A DNA stretch of 64,000 nucleotides from Cyclina sinensis (lineage: Eukaryota; Mollusca; Bivalvia; Venerida; Veneridae). Shown one piece after another: positions 19,931-31,988 of the stretch. Below the pieces are notes generated by a model. That model saw only the letters and a list, made by a program, of their open reading frames with translations. It ran no database searches and was not told where the DNA came from. Location of the stretch: contig JAAONU010000016.1 of the NCBI GenBank assembly GCA_012932295.1, positions 28,457,290 to 28,521,289 of the forward strand, written 5' to 3'. How positions within the stretch are numbered: position 1 is the first letter of the stretch; each line of letters starts with the position of its first letter. The position numbers were made by a program, and so were the translations under genes.

Positions 19931-22038
19931 TCAAATCAGTAAGCAAGAGACTATTTAGAATTGAAAATGAGATCAGTTCCAGCAACGCCAGTATTTTTAT
20001 ATGCTTAAAGCCGATGGACAAGACCCTGGATTAATGAACTTCCTGATAGACTGTATCGTCAATGGAAGAGCGGGGTAGTGCGTACAAAAATGTCTTTATA
20101 TCATTCCGTTCAGCTGTGTGCAGTCTGTGTTATTTGTAATTCGGGTGTGCATTTTACCTTTAAAAAATCGCAACAAACTGCAAACAGTATCACGTATAGC
20201 TAGAAGTTCGAACTGGTAACCCTTTTATAATGAAATGTTACAGTGGTTCAGTTCGCTTAATTGACACCCCCAAGTATAGTAAGGACCATTGGTTACAAGC
20301 AATGAACAAAGCCAGTCATACATTTCACGGATCAAGTTCTTTATGCCTGGGACCTAAATCACACAGTTTTATGGAAGCAGCGTCGAGTCTGCAATTTGTC
20401 TTCACAAAGCATTTGTCCGATAAGACAAAATAGATTAGTTGATGTAAAATTTGTTTGACGTTATTCAACCAGGTATAGTACAGTTAATAAGCATTTTACT
20501 TTTCGTATAAAGTTTAAGCTGCACTCTACTTCTTTTGACACAAATCCGTTTTTAAATGCTGAATGCTGCTTCGAATAATATTTATAAGGAACAAACGACG
20601 GGACATTTTTCCGTTTTGCACGGCGTTCTCGGTCACAAAATCAGATAAGAAATAAAATCAAGTCCTTTTAGAGACACCACTGTGAATGGTTAAAAGTGAT
20701 GTAAATTAAACAAAACCCTATAGTTTCTTGAACACCAAAGTTTTTTTTCAGTTCAAATACCATAATATATGGACTTAATTTTTACATTCTAAATAAATGA
20801 TACGTTTAGTTTACAGGAACTAAATTTCTGGATGGTACCTCTAAAATTCTTACTGTTGGTTTGACCGATGCACATGGAGTCGTGCAGAAATCACCGAATA
20901 GTGCACGAATCTTATAAATATTTCTCTGTGTGAAAGACTGCCAACTAGTGAAGGCCCGTGCTCCACGCTTTTCAACGAAATTTCGATCGCATTCAAATAT
21001 TCGAACAGTTTAAAAAGTTACATGTACATGTAAAAAAAAAGAAACGTATCTGCATTTCAAATAGAAATTATTCTTTTGAACAGAATGGAATAAACTTTTA
21101 TTTTGTCACAGGTAATTTTATATATTAATATAAATTAAATATTTTTAAAGAGCACATGCGTGTGGACAAGGACCCAGAAAACACGTGGTCAGAATAAACG
21201 AAAACAGAAACTTTGTCTTCAACTGATTGCAGTGAAATTGTGGCAAAGTTTACCTGTGTGAAAGTGTGATAAAAACTTTTGGTTCAGTTTTAAAACGAGC
21301 ATTAAAAATTAGAAAAGAATCTATTCAAATCAATTAAAACAAAAACAAAAAACTGAAATGATGTATTAAACTGGACAAGACGAAAGTGGACTGAGCATGA
21401 AATGTACGGGATTTTCCGACAGAAGAGCGCTTTTTCACGAAAACGTTTTCGGAATGTGCCAAACCTTTTGGAATTGTTCTCGTAAGAAGTTTCTGAATAG
21501 ATCAATCCGAAGTCAAGTCGTCAGAAAGGTAGGAGATTATAATACAGATGTACCACGATCATATGGCATGTCTTTAATGCATTCTTTCTAATATTAAAGT
21601 GTCTATGTTCAGAGTTTTGCCTAGAACAGTGTTACAGAATTACAGCATTAACTTACAACATTAAAGGTACACTTAAGCACCAGTTAAAAGAATTGTTTTA
21701 CAGTTTCATTTTGTTTAGTGTATAGCCTGTCCATATATCGTGGTAGGTCTGTAACGTGAAACAGTGGAAAGTTGAAACACCACAGGAAGTTGAAACTTTA
21801 TTTATACAAAATTAACCAAATGGGGTCGTTGATAATTACGACTGATAAAGTTTCAAGTTCCTAGGTATCCACGAGAAAACTATATTGGTATATATTATAA
21901 TTTTATAGAAAAATGTGGGCTAAATTTACAACATTTTTTCATGGATTGGCCAGTGCACAACAAAATTCGTTCCTCCTTTTCATTTTCTCTCAGTGACCAA
22001 TTTAGGTGACACCAAACAATAAAATTGGCTGGTCTTTT
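19931..22038. other. Intergenic, weak exon candidates only
   Basis: Unique AT-rich DNA. A 67-codon frame at 20230-20433 (+) begins MKCYSGSVRLIDTPKYSK; it has no recognisable domain. A candidate exon at about 21397-21527 (+) ends in a good donor (AAAG|gtagga) and could be a 5' exon of an unseen gene. Neither has supporting partners, so no gene is called. Confidence 0.4.
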
Positions 22039-22322
22039 CGGCGTAGCTGTATTGAAATCGATTTTGACTGACATTTGTAACAAATGAAATTGTTAGATAC
22101 AAAATCTTAAGCTAAAGAATGAAGTTTGCCATTGGTTAAAAATGTTGCTGCTTGGAAAATTTAGGGCATAATTTGTAATTGTTAGTCTAATTGCGTCTGA
22201 AAATAATGCAACAGTAATAACATAAATAAAGCGGTAAATTAAATATCAAAACGTGTTGACCATGTAAAATTATACTAAATGGAATATATAATAAACTTGA
22301 TTAAATATTCATTTTACTGAAA
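22039..22322 (+). repeat. Local duplication, copy 1
   Basis: Aligns over about 280 bp with 22483-22772. Shared blocks are 'gcgtagctgtatt-aaatc', 'gtgaaattgttagatacaaaa', 'agtttgccattggtta' and 'actaaatggaata'. Moderately diverged, non-coding. Confidence 0.8.
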
Positions 22323-22482
22323 ATGGTATTGACACTTTTAGCATTAAACTCAACTTTTTTGTGTAAAGGCTAAACTGTTCTGGAAACAGAAAATTCGATT
22401 TCTTTGCGCGGTCAATATTTGCCGAAAGCTAAATATTTATGATGCAATAATTTTGTACTGTATCGGCCGATCATCTTTTTTT

Positions 22483-22772
22483 CAGCGTAGCTGTATTAAA
22501 ATCCATTTTGACCTACATGTACATTTGTAACGAGTGAAATTGTTAGATACAAAACTTCAGAAGAAGAAGAAGAAAGTTTGCCATTGGTTATTGCTGTTAA
22601 GAAATTTTAGGGCAGAATTCATATTTGCTAGTTTAATGTCTGTAAAAATAATTAAAAAATAACATAAATACAGCCATAAATTCAGTATCAAAACGTTTTG
22701 GCCATGACAAATTACTCTAAATGGAATAAATTTATAATAGATATGACTAAATATTATTTTTTTACTGATATT
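22483..22772 (+). repeat. Local duplication, copy 2
   Basis: Second copy of 22039-22322, starting 444 bp further on. It carries a short AGA/GAA run ('agaagaagaagaaga') where copy 1 has 'taagctaaagaa'. Confidence 0.8.
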
Positions 22773-22933
22773 TCTTGTTATAGTCTTAATTTCAGTTCCG
22801 AACGATCTTAGAATATTTTCGTTGAAACTGAAGTCTCGCTCACCCATTATATTTTTATTCTTCTCATACATTAGTGCCAATGAAAAATAATTCTAAAAAT
22901 TTCTTTTTGAACAAATACATATATTCGTGTTGA

Positions 22934-24567
22934 TTTCTTATAACGACGCTTACTGTTGTGAGGCCCAGTATTGCTCATTTCTTATAACGACGCCCTCTGC
23001 TGTGAGGCCCAGTATTGTTGATTACTTATAACGACGCCCTCTGTTGTGAGGCCCAGTGTTGCTCATTTCTTATAACGACGCCCTCTGCTGTGAGGCCCAG
23101 TATTGCTGACTACTTATAACGACGCCCTCTGTTGTGAAGCCCAGTACTGCTGGTTTCTTATAACGACGCCCTCTGCTGTGAGGCCCAGTATTGCTCATTT
23201 CTTATAACGACGCCCTCTGCTGTGAGGCCCAGTATTGCTCATTTCTTATAACGACGCCCTCTGCTGTGAGGCCCAGTATTGCTGATTACTTATAACGACG
23301 CTCTCTGTTGTGAGGTCCAGTATTGCTGATTTTATAACGACGCCCTCTGTTGTGAGGCCCAGTACTGCTGATTTCTTATAACGACGCCCTCTGCTGTGAG
23401 GCCCAGTATTGCTGATTTCTTATAACGACGCCCTCTGCTGTGAGACCCAGTATTGCTCATTTCTTATATCGACGCCCTCTGCTGTGAAGCCCAGTATTGT
23501 TGATTTTTTATAACGACGCCCTCTGCTGTGAGGCCCAGTATTGCTGATTACTTATAACAACGCCCTCTGTTGTGAGGCCCAGTACTGCTGGTTTCTTATA
23601 ACGACGCCCTCTGCTGTGAGGCCCAGTATTGCTCATTTCTTATAACGACGCCCTCTGCTGTGAGGCCCAGTATTGCTCATTTCTTATAACGACGCCCTCT
23701 GCTGTGAGGCCCAGTATTGCTGATTACTTATAACGACGCTCTCTGTTGTGAGGTCCAGTATTGCTGATTTTATAACGACGCCCTCTGTTGTGAGGCCCAG
23801 TACTGCTGATTTCTTATAACGACGCCCTCTGCTGTGAGGCCCAGTATTGCTGATTTCTTATAACGACGCCCTCTGCTGTGAGACCCAGTATTGCTCATTT
23901 CTTATATCGACGCCCTCTGCTGTGAGGCCCAGTATTGTTGATTTTTTATAACGACGCCCTCTGCTGTGAGGCCCAGTATTGCTGATTTCTTATAACGACG
24001 CCCTCTGCTGTGAGGCCCAGTATTGCTCACTTCTTATAACGACGCCCTCTGCTGTGAGGCCCAGTTTTGCTCATTTCTTATAACGACGAATTCTGCTGTG
24101 AGGCAAAGTATGTTAATTTCTTATAATGACGCCCTCTGCTGTGAGGCCAAGTATGGCTGATTTCTTATAACGACGCCCTCTGCTGTGAGGTCCAGTATTG
24201 CTGATTTCTTATAACGACGTCCTCTGTTGTGAGGCGAAGTACTACTGATTACTTATAACGACGCCCTCTGTTTTGAGGCCCAGTATGGCTGATTTCCTAT
24301 AACGACGCCCTCTGTTGTGAGGCCCAGTATTGCTGATTTCTTATAACGACGCCCTCTGTTGTGAGGCGAAGTACTGCTGATTTCTTATAACGACGCCCTC
24401 TGTTGTGAGGCCTAGTATTGCTCATTTCTTATAGCGACGCCCTCTGTTGTGAGGCCCAGTATTGCTGATTTCTTATAACTAACAACGCCCTCTATTGTGA
24501 GGCCCAGTATGGCTGATTTTTTTATAACGACGCCCTCTGTTGTGAGGCCAAGTATTGCTGATTTCTA
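22934..24567 (+). repeat. 44-bp satellite array, about 37 units
   Basis: The unit is about 44 bp: ttcttataacgacgccctct, gctgtgaggcccagtattgc, then tcat or tgat. Variants alternate (gctgtg/gttgtg, ctcat/ctgat). A block including 'gacgctctctgttgtgaggtcc' followed by a 2-nt-short unit occurs at 23297 and again 438 bp later, showing a ten-unit higher-order repeat. Units become more diverged after about 24080. There are no unique spacers, so this is not CRISPR-like. No coding role is evident. Confidence 0.95.
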
Positions 24568-25199
24568 GTAGGTTGGTCTTTTTGCTCTTTTTACGACATT
24601 TTCTGTTGACTTGTTACGAATGGCTGCTTCTATGACATGTTTTGCCGCCATTTTTTAGAATCTAGTGTTTTAGGGTTGTAAGTTAAGGGTTGTAGGGGTG
24701 TTCACTGGGGTGTTCAGACAATTGCTTTAAATAAGCATGCTAAGTTCCGGAGAAAACTAATAAGATGCTTGTTCTTTTTAAGTTGACATTCACCCCAAAT
24801 TGTCACTCACCATCAATGAGCACACAACGTATGATATATTTCTGTGTTTGTAGCTAGAGTGAGTCGTATCGGTATCAAATCATAACGAAAAAACTGCATG
24901 TATTGGTAATGCACATCAATGCAAATTGTGAATTATGTATGAAAGGAAATTTAGCTAGAAATAGTATAAATGTTTGAATGTATGATTGTTGTTGTAAACT
25001 ATGGAATGATGGGTCTATGTGTAGTCAAATTGCGTGTCTTTGGTCAGGTAAAAAAATACTGGTTTCAGATTTCAGTCTTCATAATGTAGTGACATTAATT
25101 TATTTACAGGAGTACATTGACAAAATATGCTGTCACTTTCATTTCCGTCATTTTAATCTGTAAATCGACAGTTATCTGGGAGGGGGTGTGCGTTTAATT
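24568..25199. other. Intergenic, nothing identified
   Basis: Unique sequence between two satellites. It holds a few TTAGGG-containing words (about 24670-24700) that are too sparse to be a telomeric array. No gene supported. Confidence 0.5.
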
Positions 25200-25800
25200 T
25201 TTTTTCTATGACTTGATCGACAGACTTACACTGTTTATCGGCATTTTCATACAAAACTAGTACATTGTAATCAATCGTTATTTTTTCGGCGTTTTTCGTC
25301 ACTCAAAAGACAAACATTCGTTAATACTTTCAGATTTACTGTGAACGGTTTAATTTTCGGTGTTTTCATATGTTAATATTCCTTATTTTCCATAACTGTG
25401 TCGGCACTCATTTGTAAGCTTTCGGTTCCTGACTGAATCGAAAGTCACCCGTTTGTTTTTAGCGTTTTCTATTTCTTTGACATGTGTCAATGTTCGGCGT
25501 TTTCCACGATTGAGTCAATCGTTGTTTTCGATGTAATCTGTGATTTAAGCAATAGTCATCAGTTGATTTTCGGCGTTTTCCGTGACTAAATCGACAATCA
25601 TCCGTTAAAATTCAGCATTTTCAGTGATTAAGTCGACAGACATTCGTTAATACTCGGCATTTACGATGGTTCAGTCGACAGTCATCTGTTAATTTTCGGC
25701 GTTTTCCATGACTGAGTCGACAGTCATCGGTTGATTTTCGGCGTTTTCCATGACTCGACAGTCCTACGTTACTATTCAGTGTTGTCTAAGGCTGAATCGA
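25200..25800 (+). repeat. Decayed 42-bp tandem repeat
   Basis: 'ttttcggc' cores fall at 25567, 25609 (as aattcagc), 25651 (as tactcggc), 25693 and 25735, an exact 42-bp spacing. The unit is roughly gtcgacagtcatccgttaat followed by tttcggcgttttccatgact. Earlier units from about 25200 are heavily mutated. Its period is close to that of the neighbouring 44-bp satellite, but the sequence is unrelated. Confidence 0.8.
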
Positions 25801-26640
25801 TTAGGGGTCAATTTTGACTTGGTATTTTGTCAATTTTTTTACACCTGATGGTACCGAAGAATCTTGGAAAAGGGGTCAATTTTCCTACGCAATCTACGAT
25901 ATTTCATGTCACTGCGGGTTCATTATAAGGCGTTCGGTTTGTTTTCTTCGGCATCTTTACCCAATCTCCAACGCAGTGATCTCCCCTTACAGATTACTGA
26001 ACGTAGCGTAACCGGTGCGCGGAGTTTGATCTTTACCATGTTAGCCAGTTGGCGGTACTGCTGAGTCTACTGCAGGACATCTGCGGTTGTTTTTCCCAAA
26101 CATTTTTTTGCAATCTTCATCATTTAGTGCTATTTGCATATTCTTGTAAAACTGTCGTTTTTCTGTTTAACATTTGATGAAAAAAATACTCAAACAGTGG
26201 TTTGTATTTTTTTTGTATTTCCATCGTGATTATTTGACAGGATGTCAGTGCTTTGTTTATTTTCAAAAAACGGCCCGTATATTTCTTCTGTATATAAACG
26301 AAGCATTCTAATAGATCTTGTCACAGTTGGTAGTATGATTTCATCAAAGATCACGTGTCTTAAAGGGAGGGATTACCCTTTTTGCTTGTTAATCAGTATT
26401 ATTAATATTTCGAGGAGAAAACTTAATCGAAACAAATAAAAACATTTAAAAACATTCAAATGTGCAGAAGACGTATTTGAAAACATTATCGGTTGCATTC
26501 AGAGTTCAGATTTTCTTTTTTCATGTTTGTCCACTTTTTAAAGCAGGGTCGAGTATATAACATTTCTTTTGACTTCGGTTTACCAAGATTACGTAATGAT
26601 TAAAAATGCATCCGAATCTTAATAGAAGTTTCGCTGTCTC
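25801..26640. other. Intergenic, nothing identified
   Basis: AT-rich unique DNA. Short frames at 25814-26064 and 26242-26439 show no domain, no splice context and no repeat, and are not called. Confidence 0.5.
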
Positions 26641-26644
26641 TATA

Positions 26645-27815
26645 TTTTTTATGCCCCGTAGGGAGGCATAGAGTTTTTCAACTGTCTGTCAGTCCGTCCG
26701 TCTGTCCGTCCGTCAGTCCGTCCGGAAACTTTAACATTTGCCACAACTTCCTTATTAGTAAGTGGATTTACTTCATATTTGAACACAACACCCCTTTTGA
26801 CAAGACCTTCTCTTTGACCTATATTTATTCGACCTTGACCTCTGAATGACCTTCACACTGAATATCCAATTGTCCAAAAACTTAACATTGAACATAACTT
26901 CTTTATTAGTTACTGAATTTACCTCATACTTGTACACAGCAACACTTTGGACAAGACCTTCCCATTGACCTATATTTATTTGACCTTGACCCATGAATGA
27001 CCTCTACCTTGAAGATCCAATTTTCCAAAAACTTTAACATTGACCATAACTTCCTTATTAGTAAGTGGATTTACTTCATATTTGAACACAACACCCCTTT
27101 TGACAAGACCTTCTCTTTGACCTATATTTATTCGACCTTGACCTCTAAATGACCTTCACACTGAAGATCCAATTGTCCAATAACTTTAACATTGACCATA
27201 ACTTTTTTATTAGTAAATGGATTTACTTCATACTTGGACACAGCAACACTTTGGACAAGACCTTCCCATTGACCTATATTTATTTGACCTTGACCCATGA
27301 ATGACCTCTACCTTGAAGATCCAATTTTCCAAAAACTTTAACATTGACCATAACTTCCTTATTAGTAAGTGGATTTACTTCATATTTGAACACAACACCC
27401 CTTTTGACAAGACCTTCTCTTTGACCTATATTTATTCGACCTTGACCTCTAAATGACCTTCACACTGAAGATCCAATTGTCCAATAACTTTAACATTGAC
27501 CATAACTTTTTTATTAGTAAATGGATTTACTTCATACTTGGACACAGCAACACTTTGGACAAGACCTTCCCATTGACCTATATTTATTTGACCTTGACCC
27601 CTGAATGCCCTCTACATTGAAGATCCAATTGTCCAAAATTTTAACATTGACCATAACTTCCTTATTAGTAAGTGGATTCACTTCATATTTGGACACAACA
27701 CCCCTTTTGACAAGGCCTTCCCACCGACCTATATTTATTTGGCCTTGACCTTTTGAATGACTGGTCCTTAGCTCAAAGTCAAAACACCACCATCTTACAG
27801 TGACAGTTCTTGTTT
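26645..27815. repeat. 152-bp tandem repeat with AGGTCA half-sites
   Basis: It begins with a mini-palindrome (tATGCCccgtaggGAGGCAT) and a long GTCC/GTCT run, then seven monomers. 'tatatttatt' falls at 26820, 26971, 27123, 27275, 27427, 27579 and 27730, a 151-152-bp period. Two monomer types alternate (tattcgacc with aacacaacacccct, versus tatttgacc with cagcaacactttgg), giving a 304-bp higher-order unit. Each monomer contains 'tgaccttgacc', the complement of GGTCAAGGTCA. Confidence 0.9.
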
Positions 27816-29091
27816 AATCCAATTTTACCAAACCATTTACCAGTGACTCAACATTTTCAGCAGGACTCTCAGAAGACATGTACATTTATTCTCCAAAGTT
27901 TGTGCAAAGTAAACAATTTTTTGTGTTTGATCGTATAAACAAGGATGTGTGGAGATTGGATTGGTGAAGACATATTGAAGTATTATGTTAACAACAACAA
28001 CGGCAGCTAGTATATTTATAGGTAAGATCATATTAGATTTATTCGAAAGGGGGATACACAATACGCGGTGTAGTTGGTTAAAGATGGTTCCAAAGTATCT
28101 TTAGAGAATGCAAACATTATTAGTTTATGTAAACAGGACACTGCATGGTTCTCTCATGATTTTCACATTCCTCCACGCTGCGCGAATACTGGTATGGAAC
28201 CCAGGAAGCAGTCATCAAGCGTGACTAATCTAAGTTGTTAGAACTTATATCGCAATCGATGTACAATAAATGAGTCTAAATTTAACTAGTATTTAATCAA
28301 CAATGCGTGATAAGTTATGACAATTCACATGAACTGTAATGAAAGGCACCATAAGAAAGAAGTTATGCTGCATCACGAAGAAACAACTCTTGAAACCTTG
28401 CCGAGATTCAACCCCTGGTCTTTCGCCAGTGACACCTTAAACATTTCAATACTTATTGTTTTAGACATTTTTAATTCAAGTCCTGGGCTTGAATTTGAAG
28501 GACATGCACCACGTGAGCATTTGCAGATATACAGTGACTGATTTTCTTCCCACGATCTATGTAATAATAATGCAGTGTGAACTGAAAGCCTATGTAGGTA
28601 TTTAGGTACAACAACAGTCATCGCCTAAATTGACATTGTTTAGTGTGTTGCTACAGAAATGTTGTCGTTTTAAATTTTTGATTATTTTTAACTAAAAAAA
28701 GTAATTCTTTATTAAGTATAAATGTTCGCTTGGAGCCGTAGGTAAAGACCGCTTCTTGCTACGTAGGTATGAGCAGTCGTGGGAGAAAATCCTTTCAACA
28801 AGCACTTGATTTGATCTCGGGACTGGACAGTTCATTTTGATCAACATTAAATCTCGAAGATATGGAAAAAGATTAGCCCTTTAAAAGAATTTAAACATAT
28901 CAAAGAAATTTGGACAACCAAATAAGATATAGACTTAGGGCAAAGGTCATCTTCTTTTTCAGCAACAACTTTATTTAAATCAGTTACCATCTTGTGATTA
29001 TTTTTTGGTACAGAGGTAACAGACATGATAGCGTCTTCGTTTACAGGTAACAGAAATGAGATTATATATACTACTCGTTAAAAAATTGTAA
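27816..29091. other. Intergenic, nothing identified
   Basis: No exon, hairpin or tandem repeat that I can support. The short frames at 28317-28621 overlap on opposite strands and look random. Confidence 0.5.
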
Positions 29092-29222
29092 AATTTTGGT
29101 CACTTTAAAAGTCTATTTACGACACTCATTTGTACATTACATCTATTCCGGAAAAAAGCTCCAAGAATGTCTGTATTGCAAACATTTTATGAGTAAATGT
29201 TAATGACATGTTTAGACCTTTT
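29092..29222 (+). repeat. 130-bp duplication, copy 1
   Basis: Matches 30063-30193: 'ttttggtcactttaaaag', 'tttgtacatta', 'attgcaaacatttta-gagt' and 'atgacatgtttag'. Direct orientation, 971 bp apart. Confidence 0.75.
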
Positions 29223-29640
29223 TCTGTCCGTGGAATATTAAGATAAAACTTAATGGAGTTATGTTAATTATTTAAAGAACACAGCAGGAAGAATGCTATA
29301 ATTCACATGCACTGTACTGAAATATGGGGACCAAATATCAACAATTATTTCAAGTACATATCAATATATTTTTTTGGTAACTCACGTCTATTTGCTTGGA
29401 TTTAAGCTGTCCAAACCTAGGTGAGATCTGTGGGTGTGCAATGGCCAGTCTTCTCTCTACTTCCAAAAGTTCTGCAGATTATTAGATTTCCTAAATATAA
29501 ACAGGCACAGATAACCTATATGTGGACAAAGTCCAGGGTGATCTTCTTACCATAACTAAGTTCCACAAAAATCTAAACTGTGCAGCATATCTTGACATCA
29601 TACTTGTCACCTCATGTAACAATCGCTTCTATCTATGTAG

Positions 29641-29779
29641 GTGCCTGAGTTAGGTCAAGGATATGATATGGGCCTAGACACCGAAGTTTGTCCAAACAAA
29701 AAATCCAGAAGCACAAAGAGTACAGGAGAAGAAGAGCCCTGTGCATACAGTTTCAGGATGACACTATTTGGAAAACCAG
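29641..29779 (+). CDS. Candidate internal exon of an unseen gene
   Basis: 139 nt, fully open, bounded by an acceptor (atctatgtag) and a strong donor (CCAG|gtaaga), ending in phase 1. It reads VPELGQGYDMGLDTEVCPNK, then a K/R/S-rich and E-rich stretch, then CAYSFRMTLFGKP. The last part faintly recalls the segment before the first membrane helix of KCNQ potassium channels (R-M-S-L-x-G-K-P); that is a guess from memory of the family, not a match. No partner exon is visible on the plus strand. If real, its gene would have to span or flank the sideroflexin/TMEM128 pair, or extend upstream. Confidence 0.45.
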
Positions 29780-30062
29780 GTAAGACTAGGACATAGTGAG
29801 GTTTGAGGTCATGAGAGTGGTCGTAGGTTTGATAATTTACTTAAAGTTTATTACTCCTTATTGGGACAGTAAGTTTGCACTGTCAGTTATTATGTCCTCT
29901 TCCGTTTTCGCTCCATCACACGCGCATATATGTATGGATTTTAATGAAACTTCATTCAACTGTTTATAGCATAAACGTGTGTCGACTGTCAAGTGTAAGA
30001 CCAGATATGTTCCCTAAAAATCAAGGTTACAACAGGCAGTCAACACTGACACGGGTTGTAGT

Positions 30063-30193
30063 GGTGTTTTGGTCACTTTAAAAGCTGATTTAATATATTT
30101 ATTTGTACATTATATTTTTTTCGGAAAAGAGCTACAGGAATGTCGGTCTTGCAAACATTTTAAGAGTAAATGTTCATGACATGTTTAGGCTAT
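30063..30193 (+). repeat. 130-bp duplication, copy 2
   Basis: Second copy of 29092-29222, directly before the AGGTCA-rich repeat at 30190. Confidence 0.75.
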
Positions 30194-31190
30194 TTTCATA
30201 TGCCCGATTGAAAAACGGGACGTATTATGGGAACGCCCATGGCGGGCCGCGGGCAACGTACAATTTTGTCCGGAGCATATCTCCTACACGCATGGAGGGA
30301 TTTTAATGAAACTTAATAGAAATGTTCACCACTATGAGAAGCCATGTCGCGCACATAAACCAGATCTCTAGGTCAAAGGTCAAGGTCACACTTAGATCTC
30401 ATTGAAAAACGCTTGTCTGGAGAAAAACTTCTATATGCATTGAGGGATTTCAATATCACTTGGCACAAATGTTCACCATTGTGAGGCGGAATGTTGCGCG
30501 CAAAATTCAGGTCCCTGCGGCGAAGGTGGAGGTCACAAATAGAGGTCAAAGTTCAGATAAAAATATGAAGATTTGCATAGGGACCATTCAGTCATCATTT
30601 ATTGAGGGATTGTAACACAAATGGTCACTATCATGACTATGGCTGCGACACATGTAATTCAGGTCAATATATGCAAGGTCAAGGTCACTAAAGATGATGA
30701 AATATCCAGATTTTGTCTGGAGCATATCTCCTTCATGCATGGAAGAATTTTTTTTTAAATACTTTATAGAAATGTTCACCACCATGAGACGTATTGCTCC
30801 ACACATGATCCAGGTCTCTAGGTCAAAGGTCAAGGTCACACTTAGATCTCTTTGAAAAACGCTTGTCTGGAGCGAAACTTGTACATTCATTGAGGGATTT
30901 TAATATAACTTGGCACAAATGTTCATCATTGTGAGTGTCGCACATAAAATTCAGGTCCCTGCGACCAAGGTCAAGGTCACATATAGAGGTAAATTTCAGA
31001 TAAAAATTATGAAAATATGAATAGGGACCATTTAGTCATCATTTATCAAGGAATTGTAACACAAATGGTCACTATCAAGATACTGGGTGTGACACATGTA
31101 ATTTAGGTCAATATATGCAAAGACAAGGTCACTGCAGATGATGAAATATCCATATTATTTCTGGAGCATATTTTGTATATGCGTAGACAG
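30190..31190. repeat. AGGTCA-rich repeat with 450-bp period
   Basis: It starts around 'gcccgattgaaaaacgggac'. 'cttagatctc-ttgaaaaacg' recurs at 30391 and 30841, giving a 450-bp higher-order unit made of three shorter modules ('ggcacaaatgttcaccat', 'ggtcactatcatga', 'tctggagcatatctcc'). AGGTCAAAGGTCAAGGTCA, three half-sites in a row, occurs at about 30369 and 30819. Confidence 0.85.
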
Positions 31191-31533
31191 AATGTCACAT
31201 TCATTGCTTGCTTTGTTTAATTTGGGCTTGTTACATCTTGGTACTGAATCTTAATCAATAGTTAGGGTCCTGTGCTTCTCTTCCCTAATAATTTGTTTTA
31301 AGGTTCATTTAACAACACAGTGAAGAATAAAACTTGCTTGCCTGCTAACACTTCCTATCCATAAAGCCCACATCTCCACCTAAAGCTTTTGTGAGGGGCG
31401 TATTTTGTGACAATGTCACCCCTGTTTGTTACTAACTTCAATATAAACTGGTTGTTTACCATTACTTTGAAGATGTGTTAAAATCTTCAGTAGTGGAAAA
31501 ATAAGAATTCAGTTGAGTATATTACAGTTTCAG

Positions 31534-31813
31534 TTTTTTTGCCTCGATTCAGAGGAAAAACTACTAAGAGTATTTCATTTTTTAATTAATTTTAACGGTT
31601 TATAGTGCATGTGATGCAGCAAATTATGCCCTACAAAGTGGCCCTGGTGATTCTTTAGGCAGATGTAAAGAATTTTTAAACATTCAGGAACACCTATGCC
31701 CTTTTCGTGATAGCAAACACATTTTTGCAATCTGTTTATCTTATATCCCCTTTAAATTGGTGAAGAAATAAAATATCCACAGCAATTTTCTCATGCAAAT
31801 CGAGGCAAAAAAA
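31534..31813. mobile_element. 280-bp element with 16-bp inverted ends
   Basis: TTTTTTTGCCTCGATT (31534-31549) and its perfect reverse complement (31798-31813) flank 248 bp of AT-rich, non-coding DNA. It resembles a miniature inverted-repeat element. No clear target duplication was seen. Confidence 0.55.
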
Positions 31814-31982
31814 AAGCTGCTTGCGACAGCCTCACATCATCTACCACCTGGTATGGCAACACTGAGAATGATAGTAATACTGAATTCATACAGCAAAATG
31901 TGTAAAGTAAAACAGATCTGAGAAAAAACGTTCATAGGAAAAGACAAATATAAAAAACAGTCACAAAACATTCATGCAAAAC

Positions 31983-31988
31983 TTTATT
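31983..31988 (-). terminator. Candidate distal poly(A) signal of sideroflexin
   Basis: AATAAA on the minus strand, followed within 40 nt by a T/GT-rich tract (gttttgcatg...tgttttgtgactg). Confidence 0.45.

Noticed and set aside
20230..20433. 67-codon open frame as a gene
   Set aside because: No domain, no splice or promoter context, and length within chance expectation.
22934..24567. CRISPR-like array
   Set aside because: Repeats are directly adjacent with no unique spacers, and the DNA is animal; it is a satellite.
24665..24705. Interstitial telomere repeat (TTAGGG words)
   Set aside because: Only isolated words, not a tandem array.
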